Notes under the pieces: model-generated
The model's input: the letters and a program-made list of their open reading frames with translations, nothing else
What the model was told of the DNA's origin: nothing
Database searches by the model: none
Shown: positions 25,597-35,690 of the stretch, one piece after another
Layout of the letters: each line of letters opens with the position of its first letter
Position numbering within the stretch: position 1 is the stretch's first letter
Translations under genes and position numbers: made by a program
Source: Flavobacteriales bacterium
Lineage (GTDB): Bacteria; Bacteroidota; Bacteroidia; Flavobacteriales; JASBRU01
NCBI GenBank assembly: GCA_030149285.1
Contig: JASBRU010000002.1
Coordinates: forward strand, 248,001 to 312,000
DNA: 64,000 bases
Reading direction: 5' to 3'

Positions 25597-27597
25597 TTAA
25601 AAGTTCAGCTTGTCCAATAAGTTGTCATCAGCAATATTTGGCAATGTAACCTTTAAGTTAGGTTCCCTATCCATAGCACGTTTAATAGCAAAAATGGCTT
25701 CATCATTTCTTGCCCAGCTTCTACGAGAAATACCATTGTTTACATCCCAAAACAACATGCTCTTTAATCTACGGTCAGCATCTTCACTACCATCTAATAC
25801 CATACCAAAACCACCGTTTATCACCTCGCCCCAGCCTACACCGCCTCCATTATGGATAGATACCCATGTAGCCCCTCTAAAAGAGTCGCCAATTACGTTT
25901 TGTATCGCCATATCTGCAGTAAATGCAGAGCCATCGTAAATATTAGAAGTCTCTCGATATGGAGAGTCTGTTCCCGATACATCATGGTGATCTCTCCCTA
26001 AAATAATTGGCCCTATTTTGCCATCTGCAATGGCTTTGTTAAATGCTTCTGCAATACGCATTCTTCCTTCGGCATCAGCATATAGTATACGAGCTTGTGA
26101 GCCCACTACCATTTTATTTTCTTGTGCAGCTTTAATCCAACGGATGTTATCTGCCATTTGAAGTTTTATTTCATCAGGGGCTTCTTTATACATTGCCTCC
26201 AGTACATCTGTAGCAATAGCATCTGTAGCTGCTAAATCTTTAGGGTCGTTAGAAGCACATACCCAACGGAATGGGCCAAAACCATAGTCAAAACACATAG
26301 GTCCCATAATGTCTTGTACATAAGATGGGTACTTAAAGCTCCCATCTTCTTTCAATATGTCTGCTCCTGCACGGCTACTCTCTAATAAAAAGGCGTTCCC
26401 GTAATCAAAGAAATACATCCCTTTTGCAGTCAATTTATTTACTGCATTTACATGACGTATTAAAGATTCCTGAACTTTTTGCTTGAATTTTTCCGGCTCG
26501 TTAGCCATCATATCATTGGCTTCTTCAAAGCTCAATCCGGCTGGGTAATAACCACCCGCCCAAGGGTTGTGCAATGAAGTTTGGTCAGAACCAATTTCTA
26601 TTCTCACATCTCTTTCAACAAAGCTTTCCCATAAGTCTACCACATTACCATGATAGGCTATAGAAACAGCTTCTTTGTTATCACGAGCTTCTTCTACACG
26701 GTCAATTAATTTATCTAAGTCGGTAAATACTTCATCTACCCAACCTTGAGAATGTCTAGTGTGTAGGGCTTTTTCGTTTACTTCTGCTACAACCGCTACA
26801 CCACCTGCAATTACACCTGCTTTGGGTTGTGCACCTGACATACCTCCTAAACCGGCAGTTACAAATACTTTGCCCGATAGATTTTCTGCATTTCTATCAA
26901 TTCTTCTGGCAGCATTTAATACGGTAATGGTTGTGCCATGTACAATGCCTTGAGGGCCTATGTACATAAATGAACCAGCCGTCATTTGTCCGTATTGAGT
27001 AACGCCTAATGCATTAAATTTTTCCCAATCATCTGGTTTGCTGTAGTTGGGTATCATCATTCCGTTGGTAACAACTACTCTTGGTGCATCTTTATGAGAT
27101 GGAAATAGTCCCATTGGATGGCCTGAGTATAATACCAATGTTTGCTCATCCGTCATGGTAGCTAAGTACTGCATTGTTAAGCGGTACTGTGCCCAGTTTT
27201 GAAATACTGCTCCGTTACCACCGTAAGTAATTAACTCATGTGGGTGCTGTGCAACAGCATAATCCAAGTTGTTGCTTAACATTAGCATGATGGCTGCTGC
27301 TTGCTTAGATTGGTGAGGGAAGTCTTTATAGTTACGTGCTTTTATCTCGTAATCCGGACGAAAACGATACATGTAAATACGTCCGTATTTTTTCAGTTCT
27401 TCTGCAAATTCTTCTGCAAGCATCTCATGATGCTTTTCATCAAAATAGCGCAGTGCATTTTTTACAGCTAACTTTTTCTCAGCAGGAGTAAGTATTTCTT
27501 TTCTTTTTGGAGCATGGTTGATTTCGGGCTCATATGTTTTTACCGGTGGTAAATCAGTAGGTATTCCTTCTAAAATTTGCTCTTCAAAAGTCTTCAT
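25597..27597 (-). CDS. hutU: Urocanate hydratase
   Basis: The 666-residue enzyme converts urocanate to imidazolone propionate in histidine breakdown, using tightly bound NAD+. Urocanase motifs include YGGNGAVFQNWAQYRLTMQY, YSGHPMGLFPSH, MTAGSFMYIGPQGIVHGT, VTAGLGGMSGAQPKAGVIAG, FDYGFGPFRWVCASND and SIHNGGGVGWGEVINGGFG. It is about 100 residues longer than the classical 555-residue form, which is usual for the Bacteroidota type. hutH, hutI and hutG are not beside it. It lies 12 bases after a DUF5522-like gene. Confidence 0.95.
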   Translation of the reverse strand: MKTFEEQILEGIPTDLPPVKTYEPEINHAPKRKEILTPAEKKLAVKNALRYFDEKHHEMLAEEFAEELKKYGRIYMYRFRPDYEIKARNYKDFPHQSKQAAAIMLMLSNNLDYAVAQHPHELITYGGNGAVFQNWAQYRLTMQYLATMTDEQTLVLYSGHPMGLFPSHKDAPRVVVTNGMMIPNYSKPDDWEKFNALGVTQYGQMTAGSFMYIGPQGIVHGTTITVLNAARRIDRNAENLSGKVFVTAGLGGMSGAQPKAGVIAGGVAVVAEVNEKALHTRHSQGWVDEVFTDLDKLIDRVEEARDNKEAVSIAYHGNVVDLWESFVERDVRIEIGSDQTSLHNPWAGGYYPAGLSFEEANDMMANEPEKFKQKVQESLIRHVNAVNKLTAKGMYFFDYGNAFLLESSRAGADILKEDGSFKYPSYVQDIMGPMCFDYGFGPFRWVCASNDPKDLAATDAIATDVLEAMYKEAPDEIKLQMADNIRWIKAAQENKMVVGSQARILYADAEGRMRIAEAFNKAIADGKIGPIILGRDHHDVSGTDSPYRETSNIYDGSAFTADMAIQNVIGDSFRGATWVSIHNGGGVGWGEVINGGFGMVLDGSEDADRRLKSMLFWDVNNGISRRSWARNDEAIFAIKRAMDREPNLKVTLPNIADDNLLDKLNF

Positions 27598-27608
27598 ATA
27601 TCGTTCCT

Positions 27609-27815
27609 TTATTTTTTAAAACCATAAGGGCAATGCTTACAACCATTCTTGCAGCAATAACCTCTTTTCAGATGATATTTTTCAGTGAAAATTATATAGC
27701 CTTCGGGACTTTTATAATAATCCTCGGGGTCTAAATTCCTGAATTGAGAGAAACCATCCATAGGTGGCAAATTTCGTGTTTTTTTCTCCAATACCAAGTT
27801 TAGTTCAACCCACAA
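27609..27815 (-). CDS. DUF5522-like small cysteine-rich protein
   Basis: The small protein has a conserved core: LDPEDYYKSPEGYIIFTEKYHLKRGYCCKNGCKHCPYGF. The four Cys (CCKNGCKHC) could bind zinc or an iron-sulfur cluster; the function of the family is unknown. The start is uncertain: ATG 27815 gives 68 residues, while the internal Met at 27761 (MDGFSQFRN) gives 50, closer to the usual family size. It is upstream of hutU in the same orientation. Confidence 0.7.
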   Translation of the reverse strand: MWVELNLVLEKKTRNLPPMDGFSQFRNLDPEDYYKSPEGYIIFTEKYHLKRGYCCKNGCKHCPYGFKK

Positions 27816-27879
27816 TCCATCGTTAATTACTTTCTCAAAAAGATGTGGTTTAAAAAGCTGTCTGTTATATTTTTATAAA

Positions 27880-28788
27880 ATGGAGAATCTGCAAAGTCCG
27901 ATAGTTAAATTGAAGGGGAAATTGTTTGATGAAGCAGGAGTAGAGCTTAGTATCAAACGAGATGATTTACTTCACACCTTTATATCGGGTAATAAGTGGA
28001 GAAAGCTTAGGTATAATTTGCTGCAAGCAAAGGAAGAAGGCGCAACACGTTTATTGACATTTGGCGGAGCTTACTCAAATCACATTGCAGCAGTGTCTGC
28101 CGCAGGTAAAGAGTTTGGTTTTGATACCATAGGGATGATAAGAGGGGAGGAGACTTTGCCCTTAAACCCTACACTTGATTTTGCCACCAAACAAGGAATG
28201 AAACTGGGGTATTTGAGTAGAGAATTGTATACCTATAAAAATGAGCCTCTAGTATTAGAGAAGTTGAAAGAGAAGTGGGAAGACTTTTATTTAATACCGG
28301 AGGGAGGTGCAAATAGTTTGGGAGTAAAAGGTTGTGAAGAGATATTAGATAGTGAGACTGATGATTACAATTTTATTTCAGTAGCATCCGGTACCGGTAC
28401 AACCGCTGCAGGTATTTTAAAAGCTGCAAAAGACTATCAAACGGTATTGTCTTTTCCGGCTTTAAAGGGTGGTGAGTTTTTAGAAACTGAAATAGAAAAA
28501 ATGGCAGATTCATTTTCGGCAAGGTTATGGATGCTTACTAAATATCATTTTGGAGGATATGCTAAAGTAAATGAGGAGCTGGTAAACTTTATAAATGAGT
28601 TTAAACAGGCTCATCAAATACAATTAGACCCTATTTATACAGGTAAAATGCTATATGGATTGTATGATATGATAGAAAATAACGTTTTCCCTGAAGGGAG
28701 TAAGTTATTGGCAATACATACGGGAGGTTTACAAGGTATAGCCGGAATGAATGAAAGATTAAAAAATAAAGGATTAATTATTAATTGA
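27880..28788 (+). CDS. PLP-dependent ACC deaminase / D-cysteine desulfhydrase family enzyme
   Basis: The 302-residue fold-type II PLP enzyme has SIKRDDLLHTFISGNKWRKLRYNL with Schiff-base Lys39, TFGGAYSNHIAAVSAAG with the family Asn/Ser triad, LIPEGGANSLGVKGCEEI, and VASGTGTTAAGIL as the phosphate-binding Gly loop. The family includes ACC deaminase and D-cysteine desulfhydrase, which cannot be told apart safely here; the desulfhydrase is more common in such genomes. Its TGA overlaps the ATG of the following glucosaminidase gene by one base. Confidence 0.88.
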   Translation: MENLQSPIVKLKGKLFDEAGVELSIKRDDLLHTFISGNKWRKLRYNLLQAKEEGATRLLTFGGAYSNHIAAVSAAGKEFGFDTIGMIRGEETLPLNPTLDFATKQGMKLGYLSRELYTYKNEPLVLEKLKEKWEDFYLIPEGGANSLGVKGCEEILDSETDDYNFISVASGTGTTAAGILKAAKDYQTVLSFPALKGGEFLETEIEKMADSFSARLWMLTKYHFGGYAKVNEELVNFINEFKQAHQIQLDPIYTGKMLYGLYDMIENNVFPEGSKLLAIHTGGLQGIAGMNERLKNKGLIIN

Positions 28789-29684
28789 TGCAGAAGCTTA
28801 AATACACCATATTGTTAGTTTGTATAAGCCTAGTGGGCTTTGCACAAAACGCAGATTACCTAGCTTATATAGAGCAGTATAAAGACATTGCTATTAAAGA
28901 GATGCATGATTATAAAATACCAGCAAGTATTACACTGGCTCAAGGTATTTTAGAGTCTGCAGCGGGTAAAAGTAAATTGGCTAAAGAAGCAAATAATCAT
29001 TTTGGAATAAAATGTCATAGAGACTGGGATGGCCCAAAGGTTTATCATGATGATGATAAGGATGATGAATGTTTTAGAAAGTACAAACATGCAGAGGAGT
29101 CTTATAAAGACCATTCGCTTTTTTTAGTAAATAGATCTCGCTACCAAGAGTTGTTTAAACTTAAAATGACAGATTATAAAGGTTGGGCTAAAGGCTTAAA
29201 AAAGGCTGGGTATGCAACCAATAAAAAATACCCACAACTACTGATAGATTTAATTGAAAAATATAATCTTCACCAATATGATTTGGTAAAGAGAAGTGAA
29301 GTAGATGATATTGATTATGAGCTTTTTGAACTAACGCCTCTTATACTTTTGCACAAGAATAACATTAAGTACATTGTTGTTGAAGAGAATGAGACTCTTG
29401 AGTCTATATCTGAAAAGACAGAGGTTTCTGTAAAAAGGTTATTAAAATATAATGATCTTGATTATGATGATACCATCTCTGAAGGTCAAAACTTATATAT
29501 ACAGCCTAAGCGTTCTAGAGGTAAAGAGAAGTTTTATACTGTTAAAGAAGGTGATACAATGTACAGTATTTCTCAAACACAAGGTATAAAACTAAAATGC
29601 TTGTACAAGCGCAATAGAGTGCCGGTAGGGTATCAGCCTAAAGCAGGGACATTATTGGTGCTTAGAGGGTATGCAAAAAAATAA
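28788..29684 (+). CDS. Secreted glucosaminidase with two LysM domains
   Basis: The 298-residue protein has a signal peptide (1-20, LVGFAQ), a glucosaminidase domain (FlgJ/LytG type, about 25-170) with catalytic Glu56 in TLAQGILESAAGKSKLAKEANNHFGIK, and two C-terminal LysM domains (about 195-241 and 248-295; NETLESISEKTEVSVKRLLKYN and YTVKEGDTMYSISQTQGIKLKCLYKRN). It would cut glycan strands of peptidoglycan. ATG 28788 is chosen over the TTG 3 bases earlier because it gives a clean signal peptide and a TGATG overlap. The stop abuts the next convergent gene (TAATTA). Confidence 0.9.
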   Translation: MQKLKYTILLVCISLVGFAQNADYLAYIEQYKDIAIKEMHDYKIPASITLAQGILESAAGKSKLAKEANNHFGIKCHRDWDGPKVYHDDDKDDECFRKYKHAEESYKDHSLFLVNRSRYQELFKLKMTDYKGWAKGLKKAGYATNKKYPQLLIDLIEKYNLHQYDLVKRSEVDDIDYELFELTPLILLHKNNIKYIVVEENETLESISEKTEVSVKRLLKYNDLDYDDTISEGQNLYIQPKRSRGKEKFYTVKEGDTMYSISQTQGIKLKCLYKRNRVPVGYQPKAGTLLVLRGYAKK

Positions 29685-32321
29685 TTATTCTGTAGTGTAA
29701 CAGTATATAATACCTTCTTTACCCGCCGTTACTAATTCAGGCGTTCCGTTATTATCAATATCACCTAAATCAAAAGCAGTATTACCAAATACAGGGAATC
29801 CCTCTAGTATGTCTCCGCTATTGTTTACCAAATAAACTTTTCCTTCTGAAGTAGAACCAATACCATAGTAGTTTTCATTATTCAATAAAAAGGCTTTCAG
29901 AATATCAGTTTTACTATCAAATTTCATTCTGATGACGTCCGTTTCACCTAAAACGCTCAACTTATTATCAGATAACAATACGTTTCGGTTGTTATGGTAA
30001 ATAAATAATGGGTTGTTTGCCACATCATCAATAGTAGTGCTATCTACTTTTCCATCTAAGAAAATACTTAGCATTTCTCCATGCTTGTTAGTGGTTACAA
30101 ACCTAGAGTTGCCAATCGTAGTGCCTTTTACAAGGTATATGTCATTTTTAGTAGAGCTCAATTTATAATCTACTTCTATTCTTTCTTCACCACGTCTATT
30201 CAATATGTATATATGGCCTTCACTATCTGTAGTTAAAATAAAGTCTTTGCTTCCTACTACAAAATGTCTGGCAGGTTTATCAATTGTAGCTTTTGCCTTT
30301 TTAAACTCCCAGCCTTTTACTTCTTTTCCTTCTTTACTATAGTTTAATAGTTTTTTACCACAAGCAATAACAAAGCGGTAGTTACGAGTGTTATCATAGT
30401 CAAATACTGCTACAGGAGAGGTAGCATCGTTTTTAAAATCTACCGGAAAGTTTTCTACATCATTACCGTTTCGGTCTAAAACGTATAACTTTTTAGCGGT
30501 ATTAAATACATACTGTAGCTTGTTGTTTTTATATAAGTCTGCCTGTTTAATTTTGCCTATAATAGCACCATCAATTTTCTTTTTCCATAATATATTTCCA
30601 TCCGGAGCTATTAGGTAAATAGTGTTTGCATCATCCTGCACTATTACTTCTTTCTTTTTGGTATAGTGGTTAGTAACCAATTGCGGAGCAGTATTAAGTG
30701 TCGTGTCTAGTTGTGCTGCCCATACTTGCTTAGTCTCTGCTTTTACTTCAGTGTTGTATTGGACGTATAGGTTTGTGTATGAAAGCTCTTTATCTATACT
30801 CATTTGCAAAGCCCACATTTTATACTTAGAAAGGCTCTCAGGAGAGTTTTTCAGTATCTTTTTTCCATCTGAATTTAAAAAGGTATTAGCAATAGAAAGT
30901 GCTTCGGGGTTTTTGGCAAAAACCAATATATTAGAACGAGACGGTGTTTCTTCAATAAACTTATTGAAAAGCTCATTCGTACTCAATGTCTTTTCCCCTA
31001 AGTAATCATTAATTAATCCTTTTATAGAGGCTTGGTCGCTATTATAAATTACATAGTCATTGATGATGATGAAGTATGGAGAGCTAACATCTTTATATAA
31101 ACGACCAAAATAGCTACTTAACTCATGTGTAAGTGTTGTTTTGTAGATACTAATATCTCTATAGGTTTCAGTTGCGTCTTTCTGTAAAATAGCATCTATT
31201 TTTTCTAATGTTAACTGAGGATCTCTGGTTTTAAAAAAAGCAAAGCTGTTTGCATTTAATTCTTTATCAGCTGTTTCAGTTAGTAATACTCCAAATTCAT
31301 TGTCTATCCAAGAGCTTAATGCTTCATCTGTAGAGGTGTCATATTTTTCAGTAAAAGCTGTATTATGGTTCTCACTTTTGTCATTCCCTAATAACTTTCG
31401 GTATGCTGATAAACCTCTGTAGTATTGTGGAAAATTCTCTGCTCCCATAGCAATAACAACAGCTGTGTTATTGGGTGCAATTTGCTGGAAATTTAATTTT
31501 TGAGGAGCATTTTTTATAAAGCTATTTACAATTCTTGGTAAAGAATCATTTGCATAGGTAAGTCCGGTAAATAACAAAGACTCATTAGAGAATTGGGCAT
31601 CTAGCTCAGTCCAGTCAGCAGTGTTAGGTAACCAAGACCATTGTGCAGAGGGTGCTACTTTTTTAAGTACATCTGCAAAACGCTCATAGTTTACATAAAT
31701 ATTCGCATCATCTTTTCTGTTGGCTGTTTTGTAAAGCTTAGCAAAGCCTTCATCTGTAGTAATAGGTATGTCAGCATTTAATTGTCTAATGGCATCTTGT
31801 ACCAAACCTGTGTTTGGGCTTAACAAAAGCAATCCTTTGTAGTAGGTATAACTAAAGTTTATGTTGTTTGCCGCGTTTTTAGCTTCAACAATTACAGTAC
31901 TTTCATAATTTCTATTAGAAAGTGTAAAGTTGTTTTTTGCTTTACTTTCTATGGCTGATAATTTATCAGCATCAACAGGAGAGCTGATTAAAAAATCAAA
32001 GCGTTCTGCCCCAGACATATGTATAGAGAAAAATGCTTGTTGATTAGCTAATGGCGATGAGCTACTATCAGTAAATAAACTGCTGTTTAAAAAGTTGATT
32101 TGAGACTGGAATTCGGATATCCCCTCTATACTGTCTATTGCTCGCCAAAAGTTGGTTTTGTAAATATTGCTCAGGGTTTTCTGTAAGTCTTGTGTTTCCA
32201 CAATTACAGCAGCATTAACCGGTACGGCATTTATTGCTTCACTTATTTCCTTTTGTTCGGGTTCACAAGCAATTACAAATAAACTAAGACTTAAAAGTGT
32301 AAATAGTTTTTTACCAAACAT
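29685..32321 (-). CDS. DUF3352-like lipoprotein with C-terminal beta-propeller
   Basis: The 878-residue lipoprotein has its lipobox at LFVIAC (Cys19). The first two thirds resemble DUF3352-type proteins (PVNAAVIVETQDLQKTLSNIYKTN, FAFFKTRDPQLTLEKIDAIL, YVIYNSDQASIKGLINDYL). The last third reads as a PQQ-like/quinoprotein propeller (NTIYLIAPDGNILWKKKIDG, KLYVLDRNGNDVENFPVDF, ELVTAGKEGIIYCYTTE). The combination suggests a periplasmic or surface sensor or scaffold, but no function is known. A possible -7 box TATTTTTG lies at 32342-32349 on the minus strand. Confidence 0.75.
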   Translation of the reverse strand: MFGKKLFTLLSLSLFVIACEPEQKEISEAINAVPVNAAVIVETQDLQKTLSNIYKTNFWRAIDSIEGISEFQSQINFLNSSLFTDSSSSPLANQQAFFSIHMSGAERFDFLISSPVDADKLSAIESKAKNNFTLSNRNYESTVIVEAKNAANNINFSYTYYKGLLLLSPNTGLVQDAIRQLNADIPITTDEGFAKLYKTANRKDDANIYVNYERFADVLKKVAPSAQWSWLPNTADWTELDAQFSNESLLFTGLTYANDSLPRIVNSFIKNAPQKLNFQQIAPNNTAVVIAMGAENFPQYYRGLSAYRKLLGNDKSENHNTAFTEKYDTSTDEALSSWIDNEFGVLLTETADKELNANSFAFFKTRDPQLTLEKIDAILQKDATETYRDISIYKTTLTHELSSYFGRLYKDVSSPYFIIINDYVIYNSDQASIKGLINDYLGEKTLSTNELFNKFIEETPSRSNILVFAKNPEALSIANTFLNSDGKKILKNSPESLSKYKMWALQMSIDKELSYTNLYVQYNTEVKAETKQVWAAQLDTTLNTAPQLVTNHYTKKKEVIVQDDANTIYLIAPDGNILWKKKIDGAIIGKIKQADLYKNNKLQYVFNTAKKLYVLDRNGNDVENFPVDFKNDATSPVAVFDYDNTRNYRFVIACGKKLLNYSKEGKEVKGWEFKKAKATIDKPARHFVVGSKDFILTTDSEGHIYILNRRGEERIEVDYKLSSTKNDIYLVKGTTIGNSRFVTTNKHGEMLSIFLDGKVDSTTIDDVANNPLFIYHNNRNVLLSDNKLSVLGETDVIRMKFDSKTDILKAFLLNNENYYGIGSTSEGKVYLVNNSGDILEGFPVFGNTAFDLGDIDNNGTPELVTAGKEGIIYCYTTE

Positions 32322-32381
32322 ATAGCAGCATTAATTTTAGTCAAAAATACTATAAAAACACAGACAAAAAAGGGCTATTGC

Positions 32382-32987
32382 TTATGGTTTATCAAACAAG
32401 GATAGTTGATTAGGTAATAACCTAAAAGACATACGATGAAAAGGTGTGGTGCCAAACTCTTTTATTGCTTTTCTGTGTGCAATTGTTGGGTACCCTTTAT
32501 TACTAGCCCAATTATATTCAGGGTGTCTCTTGCCAATTTCTTGCATATAATCATCTCTATAGGTCTTTGCCAGTATAGATGCAGCTGCTATGGATAAGTA
32601 CTTCCCATCGCCTTTAATTATGCAAGAATGGGGTATATCATTATAAGGCACAAATCTATTGCCATCTACCAAAATGTATTCAGGTGTAGTACTTAGCTTA
32701 TCTATAGACCTGTGCATTGCTGAAAATGAGGCTTTCAAAATATTTATTTTGTCAATCTCATTATTGTCAACAAAGGCAACACCATAGCATATGGCTTCCT
32801 TTTCTACAACTTCTCTAAGTGCATAGCGTTGTTTTTCGCTCAATTGTTTAGAGTCGTTAAGTAAGGGGTGTGTAAAGTCTTCAGGTAAAATAACTGCAGC
32901 CGCTACAACCGGCCCGGCTAAACAACCTCTTCCGGCTTCATCTGTACCGGCTTCTAGTTGTCCTTTTTTGTAGTAAGCTTTTAGCAT
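32382..32987 (-). CDS. rnhB: Ribonuclease HII
   Basis: The 201-residue enzyme removes ribonucleotides from DNA and RNA primers. It begins with the RNase HII signature [21 protein letters not shown] carrying the catalytic Asp-Glu pair. [19 protein letters not shown] and [27 protein letters not shown] with the further acidic residues follow. Length is normal. Its ATG overlaps the stop of the glycosyltransferase gene by one base (TAATG). Confidence 0.96.
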   Translation of the reverse strand: MLKAYYKKGQLEAGTDEAGRGCLAGPVVAAAVILPEDFTHPLLNDSKQLSEKQRYALREVVEKEAICYGVAFVDNNEIDKINILKASFSAMHRSIDKLSTTPEYILVDGNRFVPYNDIPHSCIIKGDGKYLSIAAASILAKTYRDDYMQEIGKRHPEYNWASNKGYPTIAHRKAIKEFGTTPFHRMSFRLLPNQLSLFDKP

Positions 32988-34111
32988 TAACCAATTGTCT
33001 TTTCAATAGATTGCCATAGCTTTTCAGCTGATTTATCCCAAGAAAATTCTTGAGAACGTATCAATCCTTTTTCACTTAATTTTTTAGCAAGCTCTGCATT
33101 TTTTTCTATTTCAAACATTGCATTAGAAATACTATCGGTAGAATGTGGGTCTACCAATAAGGCTGCATCTCCGGCTACCTCTGGCATAGAAGTAGTTGTT
33201 GAGGTGATAACCGGAGTTCCGCAACGCATTGCCTCAGCTATTGGAATACCGAAGCCTTCAAAAAATGATGGGAAAGCCAATGCTTTAGCACTTGCCATTA
33301 CATTATTTAGTTCGGCACCTTCTAAACGTCCGGAAAAAACTACATCTTGGCTGTACTGCATAGTATTATATGCATTTTCAATTTCTTTTGGCCAGAACAT
33401 TTTCTCACCAACAATTAACAATTTTGTTTTAGTATTAGCTTTTTGTTTGAATTCATCAAAAGCCTGAAATAAACCCACTAAATTTTTTCTGGGGTTTAAT
33501 GCTCCTACAAAAACAAAGTACTCTTCGCCCTCGGTGTAAATACCTCTTATTTTATTTTGCTCAAAGTCGTTAACCGGTTTAAAATGTTCTCCAACACCAT
33601 TATAAACCACATCAATTTTGTTTGGGTTTATTTTATAGGTGTTTGCAATGTCTTGCTTAGAGTATTCTGATACAGTAGCAACTCTAGTGCTTTTTTGAGC
33701 ATACTTAGGGAAGTAATGTCTATAAAATTTATCTGTAAAATAGGGTAATACTTCAGTATGATGCTCAAAATTAATATCGTGTATAACTGGTAGGGTCTTT
33801 ACCTTAGTACTTAATGATGAGTACCCATCCGGAGATACAAAAATATCGGCTTTATGTTTTTTTAAGGCTCTAGGTATAGATTGTTCAAACCACCAGTACC
33901 ATAAAAAAGGATGCCTAGCTTGTGGTGGAATAACGATAGGTGTTACATTATTTGAGAAAATATAATCTTCATGAAAAGGTCTGTCGAAGAAAAATAAAAA
34001 TTCGTGTTCGGGATGGTTTTGCGTAATACGTTTGAAGTTCTCATAGGTAAACCAACCGATTCCCTCGAGTTTATTCTTTAAAAGTAAACGTGTATTTACT
34101 GCAACTCTCAT
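32987..34111 (-). CDS. Glycosyltransferase family 4-type (GT-B)
   Basis: The 374-residue protein has an N-terminal domain with [19 protein letters not shown] and a C-terminal nucleotide-sugar domain with [58 protein letters not shown] (the [11 protein letters not shown] motif carries the retaining GT4 E-x7-E pair) and GDAALLVDP. It is mannosyltransferase-like, but donor and acceptor are unknown. ATG 34111 is used; a TACTTTTG -7 box ends 6 bases before it, so the mRNA may be leaderless. Confidence 0.9.
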   Translation of the reverse strand: MRVAVNTRLLLKNKLEGIGWFTYENFKRITQNHPEHEFLFFFDRPFHEDYIFSNNVTPIVIPPQARHPFLWYWWFEQSIPRALKKHKADIFVSPDGYSSLSTKVKTLPVIHDINFEHHTEVLPYFTDKFYRHYFPKYAQKSTRVATVSEYSKQDIANTYKINPNKIDVVYNGVGEHFKPVNDFEQNKIRGIYTEGEEYFVFVGALNPRKNLVGLFQAFDEFKQKANTKTKLLIVGEKMFWPKEIENAYNTMQYSQDVVFSGRLEGAELNNVMASAKALAFPSFFEGFGIPIAEAMRCGTPVITSTTTSMPEVAGDAALLVDPHSTDSISNAMFEIEKNAELAKKLSEKGLIRSQEFSWDKSAEKLWQSIEKTIG

Positions 34112-34117
34112 AGCGCC

Positions 34118-34125
34118 CAAAAGTA
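34118..34125 (-). promoter_or_regulatory. -7 box of the glycosyltransferase-rnhB unit
   Basis: TACTTTTG on the minus strand lies 6 bases before the ATG at 34111. A TTCG 18 bases further upstream could be the -33 box. The expected transcription start falls at or next to the ATG. Confidence 0.55.
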
Positions 34126-34168
34126 CATATTTTTAACATGTAACGAAGCTTGGTTTGCTTTGGTTTGT

Positions 34169-34176
34169 TACATTTG
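34169..34176 (+). promoter_or_regulatory. -7 box of the flippase gene
   Basis: TACATTTG is a full consensus match, 17 bases before the ATG at 34194. The -33 box is weak (TTGG at 34150-34153, spacer slightly short). Short direct repeats (TTTGGTTTG) lie just upstream. Confidence 0.55.
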
Positions 34177-34193
34177 TTATAACTTGATTGAAC

Positions 34194-35633
34194 ATGCAGC
34201 GGAAGTTTCTAACTAACTTATTATTACTCTTACTGGTAAATGTACTGGTCAAACCCTTTTGGATATTGGGGATAGACCGTACTGTGCAAAATGTTGTAGG
34301 AGAGTCTTACGGTATTTACTTTGCATTGCTAAACCTAACCTTGCTTTTAAATATTATACTAGATGTAGGGGTTACAAACTATAACAATAGAAATGTAGCT
34401 CGTGAGAATGATAGTATTGCAAGCAACTTTTCAGGAATAGTAGGGCTTAAGTTTATGCTATCTGGTATATATGTACTTATTACACTTGGGGTAGCTGCTA
34501 TTGTGGGGTATGATAACTTACAAGTAAAACTCTTAAGTATATTGGTGGCTAATCAAATTTTAGCATCTTTTATTCTCTACTTCCGGTCAAACATTTCGGG
34601 CTTACATCTTTTTAAAACAGACTCACTATTATCAGTAGCAGATAGGTTGTTGATGATTATATTTTGTGCGGTACTATTATGGGGTAATGTGTTGGATACG
34701 CCTTTTACCATAAAAATATTTGCGTATGCACAATTTGCAGCCTATTTGCTTACAGCAATTATATCGTTTTTGTTGGTGTTTAAAAAAGCTGCAGTATTTA
34801 GGTTTAAACTAAATATCCCATTTTACATATCTATACTTAAAAAGACATTTCCGTATGCCTTGCTTATCTTGTTAATGTCTATTTATACCAGAATAGATGG
34901 GGTAATGGTAGAGCGTATTTCTGGAAAGGTTGAGGCAAGTATTTATGCATCAGCATTTCGTTTGTTAGATGCATCAAATCAATTTGGTTATTTGTTTGCA
35001 GCTTTATTACTGCCCATCTTCTCTAAGATGATAAAACAAAAACAACGAGTAGATGAATTGGTAAAACTTTCCTTCTCAATATTATTTTCAATGAGTTTTG
35101 CTGTTGCAGTAATTGCCTTATTTTATAACAAAGAAATAATGACATTGCTCTATAAACATAATGTAAATGAATCGGCAAAAGTGCTTTCCTTATTAATGTT
35201 TAGTTTAATTCCGTTTGTCACTACCTATGTTTTTGGAACTCTTTTAACGGCTAATGGAAGCTTGAAGGTTTTAAATAGGGTAGCTATAGTAGGAGTATTA
35301 CTAAATGTAATTTTAAACTTTGTTTTAATTCCTAAATACCATGCATACGGGGCAACTATAGCAACAGTATTTACCCAAGGGCTTACAGCAATAGTTCAAG
35401 TTTATATTGCTTATAAGCTTTTTAATATGAATGTTAGGTTTAAGTATATTGCAAGGCTTACCATATTTGCAATACTTGCCGTTTACACTGCCTATATTAT
35501 ACATAAGTATATAGGCAATGAAATGTATGCGCTACTAATAATATTTATTGTTTGCACAATTTGGGCAATGATAACCCGTTTGTTGAACGTTAAAGCAATG
35601 ATTAACATCATTAAACTCAAAGACAAAGATTAA
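34194..35633 (+). CDS. Polysaccharide flippase (Wzx/RfbX-type, MOP superfamily)
   Basis: The 479-residue inner-membrane protein has about 12-14 hydrophobic helices. It resembles oligosaccharide flippases (LTNLLLLLLVNVLVKPFWILGIDRTVQ, YTRIDGVMVERISGKVEASIYASAFRLLDA, FGTLLTANGSLKVLNRVAIVGVLLNVILNFVLIPKYHAYGA). It would move lipid-linked sugar units to the outer face of the inner membrane. It is followed by a chain-length protein and a ligase-type gene, so the three form a polymer export set. ATG 34194 is used over the TTG at 34188. Confidence 0.88.
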   Translation: MQRKFLTNLLLLLLVNVLVKPFWILGIDRTVQNVVGESYGIYFALLNLTLLLNIILDVGVTNYNNRNVARENDSIASNFSGIVGLKFMLSGIYVLITLGVAAIVGYDNLQVKLLSILVANQILASFILYFRSNISGLHLFKTDSLLSVADRLLMIIFCAVLLWGNVLDTPFTIKIFAYAQFAAYLLTAIISFLLVFKKAAVFRFKLNIPFYISILKKTFPYALLILLMSIYTRIDGVMVERISGKVEASIYASAFRLLDASNQFGYLFAALLLPIFSKMIKQKQRVDELVKLSFSILFSMSFAVAVIALFYNKEIMTLLYKHNVNESAKVLSLLMFSLIPFVTTYVFGTLLTANGSLKVLNRVAIVGVLLNVILNFVLIPKYHAYGATIATVFTQGLTAIVQVYIAYKLFNMNVRFKYIARLTIFAILAVYTAYIIHKYIGNEMYALLIIFIVCTIWAMITRLLNVKAMINIIKLKDKD

Positions 35634-35658
35634 CCACCAGCCAAATAATGTATTTCAT

Positions 35659-35666
35659 TACCTTTG
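35659..35666 (+). promoter_or_regulatory. -7 box of the chain-length gene
   Basis: TACCTTTG is a full consensus match 24 bases before the ATG at 35691. No good -33 box is seen, so an internal or weak promoter is likely. Confidence 0.45.
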
Positions 35667-35690
35667 GCGAAATTTTTAACCCAATACACA

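Noticed and set aside
34149-34168. Short direct repeat TTTGGTTTG as a possible repeat array or mobile element end
   Set aside because: Only two copies of 9 bases, within a promoter region; no array or element boundaries.
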